Shown piece after piece: positions 62,318 to 64,000 of a stretch of 64,000 nt of DNA. The stretch covers positions 1 to 64,000 of the forward strand of contig NZ_JAILWM010000005.1 in the NCBI RefSeq assembly GCF_025698945.1, given 5' to 3'. The notes below the pieces were generated by a model that saw only the letters and a program-made list of their open reading frames with translations, was not told the origin of the DNA and did no database searches. The DNA is from Nitrosopumilus sp. GTDB taxonomy: Archaea > Thermoproteota > Nitrososphaeria > Nitrososphaerales > Nitrosopumilaceae. Both the position numbers and the translations under genes were made by a program. The number at the start of each line of letters is the position of its first letter. Position 1 is the first letter of the stretch.

Positions 62318-63440
62318 AGAAATCAGAAATTGAAGATGTAATATACTGAAGATCTTTTTGCTGCAAATCTGGGTAAATAGGTAAGGACAGGATTCTGTCA
62401 GATATTTCCTCAGTATTATCTAGTTTGAATTTATCCAATGTAATTTTTTTATAAAATGGGGTTCTATGTACTGGCTCAAAATAAACTTTAGTCATAATTC
62501 CTCTTTTTCCAAGGAATTGCATTAGATCATTTCTTATTTTTGAATCAGGTAATAAAATAGAGTAGAGCTGGAACACATGTTTATTGTTTTTTGGTTCTGG
62601 TGGAATAGTTATTTCAGAAAATTTCTTTATTTTTGTTGAAATGAATTTTGCATTATTTCTTCTCATTGCAATAAGTTTTTCAATTCTGGAAAGTTGAGAA
62701 ATTCCCAATGCTGCAACCATCGTAGCCATCCTCCAGTTATATCCTAGTTGCACATACTCCGGTTTTTGCGATGATGAGAAATAATTAGAATTTTCTAACC
62801 TTCCATGAGAACGTAGAAGCTTTAGTTTTTCATAAAATTTTTCAGAATTAGTCAGTACAGCTCCACCCTCTCCAGTTGTAATTATTTTATTTGGCGCAAA
62901 GCTAAGTACAGACAGATCACCAAATGAGCCTACTTTTTTCTTGTTTAATATAGAACCTAAAGATTCAGCTGCATCTTCAATAAGAAAAACTTTTTTTCTA
63001 TCTGCGATTTTACGTAATTCTTCAATTTTGCACGGTAAACCTGCATAATGAATGGGCATTATCGCTTTAACTTTTTTGTCAATAGATTCTTCAGTTAAAG
63101 CAGGATCTAATCCGAATTTTTCTTTTTCAATATCAACAAAATGCGGAATTCCACCTGCCATAAGCACAGAATTAGCAGTTGCAACAAACGTGAAAGATGG
63201 AACCAACACCTCTTCATTAGATTTCAATCCAATAGACAGTAATGATGCATGAAGAGCTGATGTTCCTGAATTGAATGTGACACAAAATTTACTTCCAACG
63301 TAGTTTGCTAATTTCTTTTCAAATTTTTCAATTTCAGGACCTATAGCCCAATTCATATTTTTTTTGACTATTTTAGAAACCGAATTAACATCATTTCTGT
63401 TAGTATTGATTTTATATAGAGGAATTTTTCGATGCGACAA
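62307..63440 (-). CDS. DegT/DnrJ/EryC1 aminotransferase (LegC/PglE-like)
   Basis: FNSGTSALHASLLSIGLKSN, VLVPSFTFVATANSVLMAGG, FLIEDAAESLGSIL and LSFAPNKIITTGEGGAV, with the PLP Lys in APNKI, give a clear family call. The FNGNK/APNK type with TTGEGG is the pattern of aminotransferases that aminate C4 of UDP-keto sugars. It would belong to the second nonulosonate set with neuC, the short neuB and the nucleotidyltransferase. The start is a TTG at 63440. The 4,6-dehydratase it needs is either pseB at 54627 or lies beyond the window. Confidence 0.9.
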   Translation of the reverse strand: MSHRKIPLYKINTNRNDVNSVSKIVKKNMNWAIGPEIEKFEKKLANYVGSKFCVTFNSGTSALHASLLSIGLKSNEEVLVPSFTFVATANSVLMAGGIPHFVDIEKEKFGLDPALTEESIDKKVKAIMPIHYAGLPCKIEELRKIADRKKVFLIEDAAESLGSILNKKKVGSFGDLSVLSFAPNKIITTGEGGAVLTNSEKFYEKLKLLRSHGRLENSNYFSSSQKPEYVQLGYNWRMATMVAALGISQLSRIEKLIAMRRNNAKFISTKIKKFSEITIPPEPKNNKHVFQLYSILLPDSKIRNDLMQFLGKRGIMTKVYFEPVHRTPFYKKITLDKFKLDNTEEISDRILSLPIYPDLQQKDLQYITSSISDFFKN

Positions 63441-63566
63441 TTGAATGAGTCTTCTAATTCTAACTAATATGTATTAAAAGTTAAATTTTACACATGAAAG
63501 TAGTGTTTTGTTTTCTATGAAATTACATATTAAGAAGGAAAAAAGCAAGTTAAAAGGATGGAATAA

Positions 63567-64000
63567 TTGAAAATTTTGATTGTCGGTTTAGGTTCAATGG
63601 GGAAGAGGAGAATTAGAAATATGCAGTACCTAAGACAAGAAGAAATCATAGGATTTGATCCTAGGGAAGATAGATGTAAAGAAGTTTTAGAAAAATATGG
63701 AGTTAGGTCTTTTCAAGATATCAATCAGGCACTCAAAGAAAAACCCAATGCCATGATAATATCAACTCCTCCTGATCTTCATATGGCATATGCAAAAATT
63801 GCAATAAAAAACAATATTCATTTTTTTACAGAAGCAAGTGTTGTGCAAGATGATATGCTAGAAGTCATCAAAATGCTTGAGAAGAACGACATTGTTGGAC
63901 TGCCTTCTTGTACAATGCGATATCATCCGATTGTAAAAATGATAAAAACCATACTTGAAAAAAACATCATTGGAAAACCTCTTAGTTTCTTATATCATTC
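63567..64000 (+). CDS. Gfo/Idh/MocA family oxidoreductase (partial, runs off right edge)
   Basis: The frame opens with a TTG at 63567 preceded by GGATGG and stays open to the window end (144 codons seen). ILIVGLGSMGKRRIRNM is the NAD-binding loop, and IISTPPDLHMAYAKIAIKNN with FTEASVVQDDM gives the second half of the Rossmann domain, where the usual E-K-P becomes E-A-S. These enzymes oxidise or reduce sugar and sugar-nucleotide carbons. It points to the glycan cluster continuing to the right. No upstream ATG is in frame nearby. Confidence 0.85.
   Translation, partial: MKILIVGLGSMGKRRIRNMQYLRQEEIIGFDPREDRCKEVLEKYGVRSFQDINQALKEKPNAMIISTPPDLHMAYAKIAIKNNIHFFTEASVVQDDMLEVIKMLEKNDIVGLPSCTMRYHPIVKMIKTILEKNIIGKPLSFLYH

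Noticed and set aside
53799-64000. Whole right island as a recent mobile element
   Set aside because: No integrase, transposase, attachment-site repeat or terminal inverted repeat is visible; low GC is common in glycan loci of such archaea.

Overview
The window is AT-rich DNA from an archaeon, most likely an ammonia-oxidising thaumarchaeon related to Nitrosopumilus or Nitrosarchaeum. The evidence is an Orc1/Cdc6 replication initiator, the exosome subunit Csl4, Dph2, TiaS, an archaeal initiator tRNA carrying an intron, a mevalonate-pathway HMG-CoA reductase, an archaeal-type pterin pyrophosphokinase, many TTG/GTG starts, and TATA boxes lying 25-27 nt upstream of start codons (leaderless transcripts). 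The genus is inferred from gene content; no database search was run.

Layout. (1) 1-16 kb is a surface-glycan island. A minus-strand operon encodes an ABC-2 polysaccharide exporter, two sulfotransferases and a methyltransferase with a coiled-coil tail made of perfect 42-bp repeats. Two polytopic membrane proteins, a lipid-linked-sugar type glycosyltransferase and a sugar nucleotidyltransferase follow. Next comes an amino-sugar cassette (DegT aminotransferase, WbqC-like protein, methyltransferase, small formyltransferase, RmlB), then a phosphoglucose/phosphomannose isomerase and a GT4 glycosyltransferase. (2) 16-44 kb is core metabolism and information processing: orc1/cdc6, a MoaD-E1 fusion next to thrC, a compact his operon (hisG-D-C-HAD-B-H-A-F-I), HMG-CoA reductase, a PQQ-type sugar dehydrogenase, initiator tRNA-Met, tiaS, dph2, a TPR protein, an MDR dehydrogenase, csl4, pheA, guaB, the divergent folP/mptE pair and guaA. 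(3) 44.7-64 kb is a second glycan island. It holds two sets of nonulosonic-acid (sialic/pseudaminic/legionaminic-type) genes, three paralogous GT-B-like proteins, a KpsC/KpsS-like protein, a PIG-L deacetylase paired with a formyltransferase, and a HAD-Nudix fusion.

How it fits together. The two islands plausibly build, activate, modify (sulfation, N-formylation, N-acetylation, methylation) and export an acidic cell-surface polysaccharide or glycoprotein glycan. The folate genes in the core block could help supply the formyl donor. The features most worth a second look are the coiled-coil methyltransferase beside the exporter (a possible chain-length ruler), the 15-nt D-loop intron of the initiator tRNA, the HAD-Nudix fusion, the duplicated nonulosonate sets with a NeuB lacking its SAF domain, the MoaD-E1 fusion beside thrC, and a perfect 21-bp palindrome in the thrC promoter region.

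Genes are tightly packed. Many neighbours overlap by 1-29 bp, convergent stops often overlap, and no stretch above 300 bp lacks a gene.
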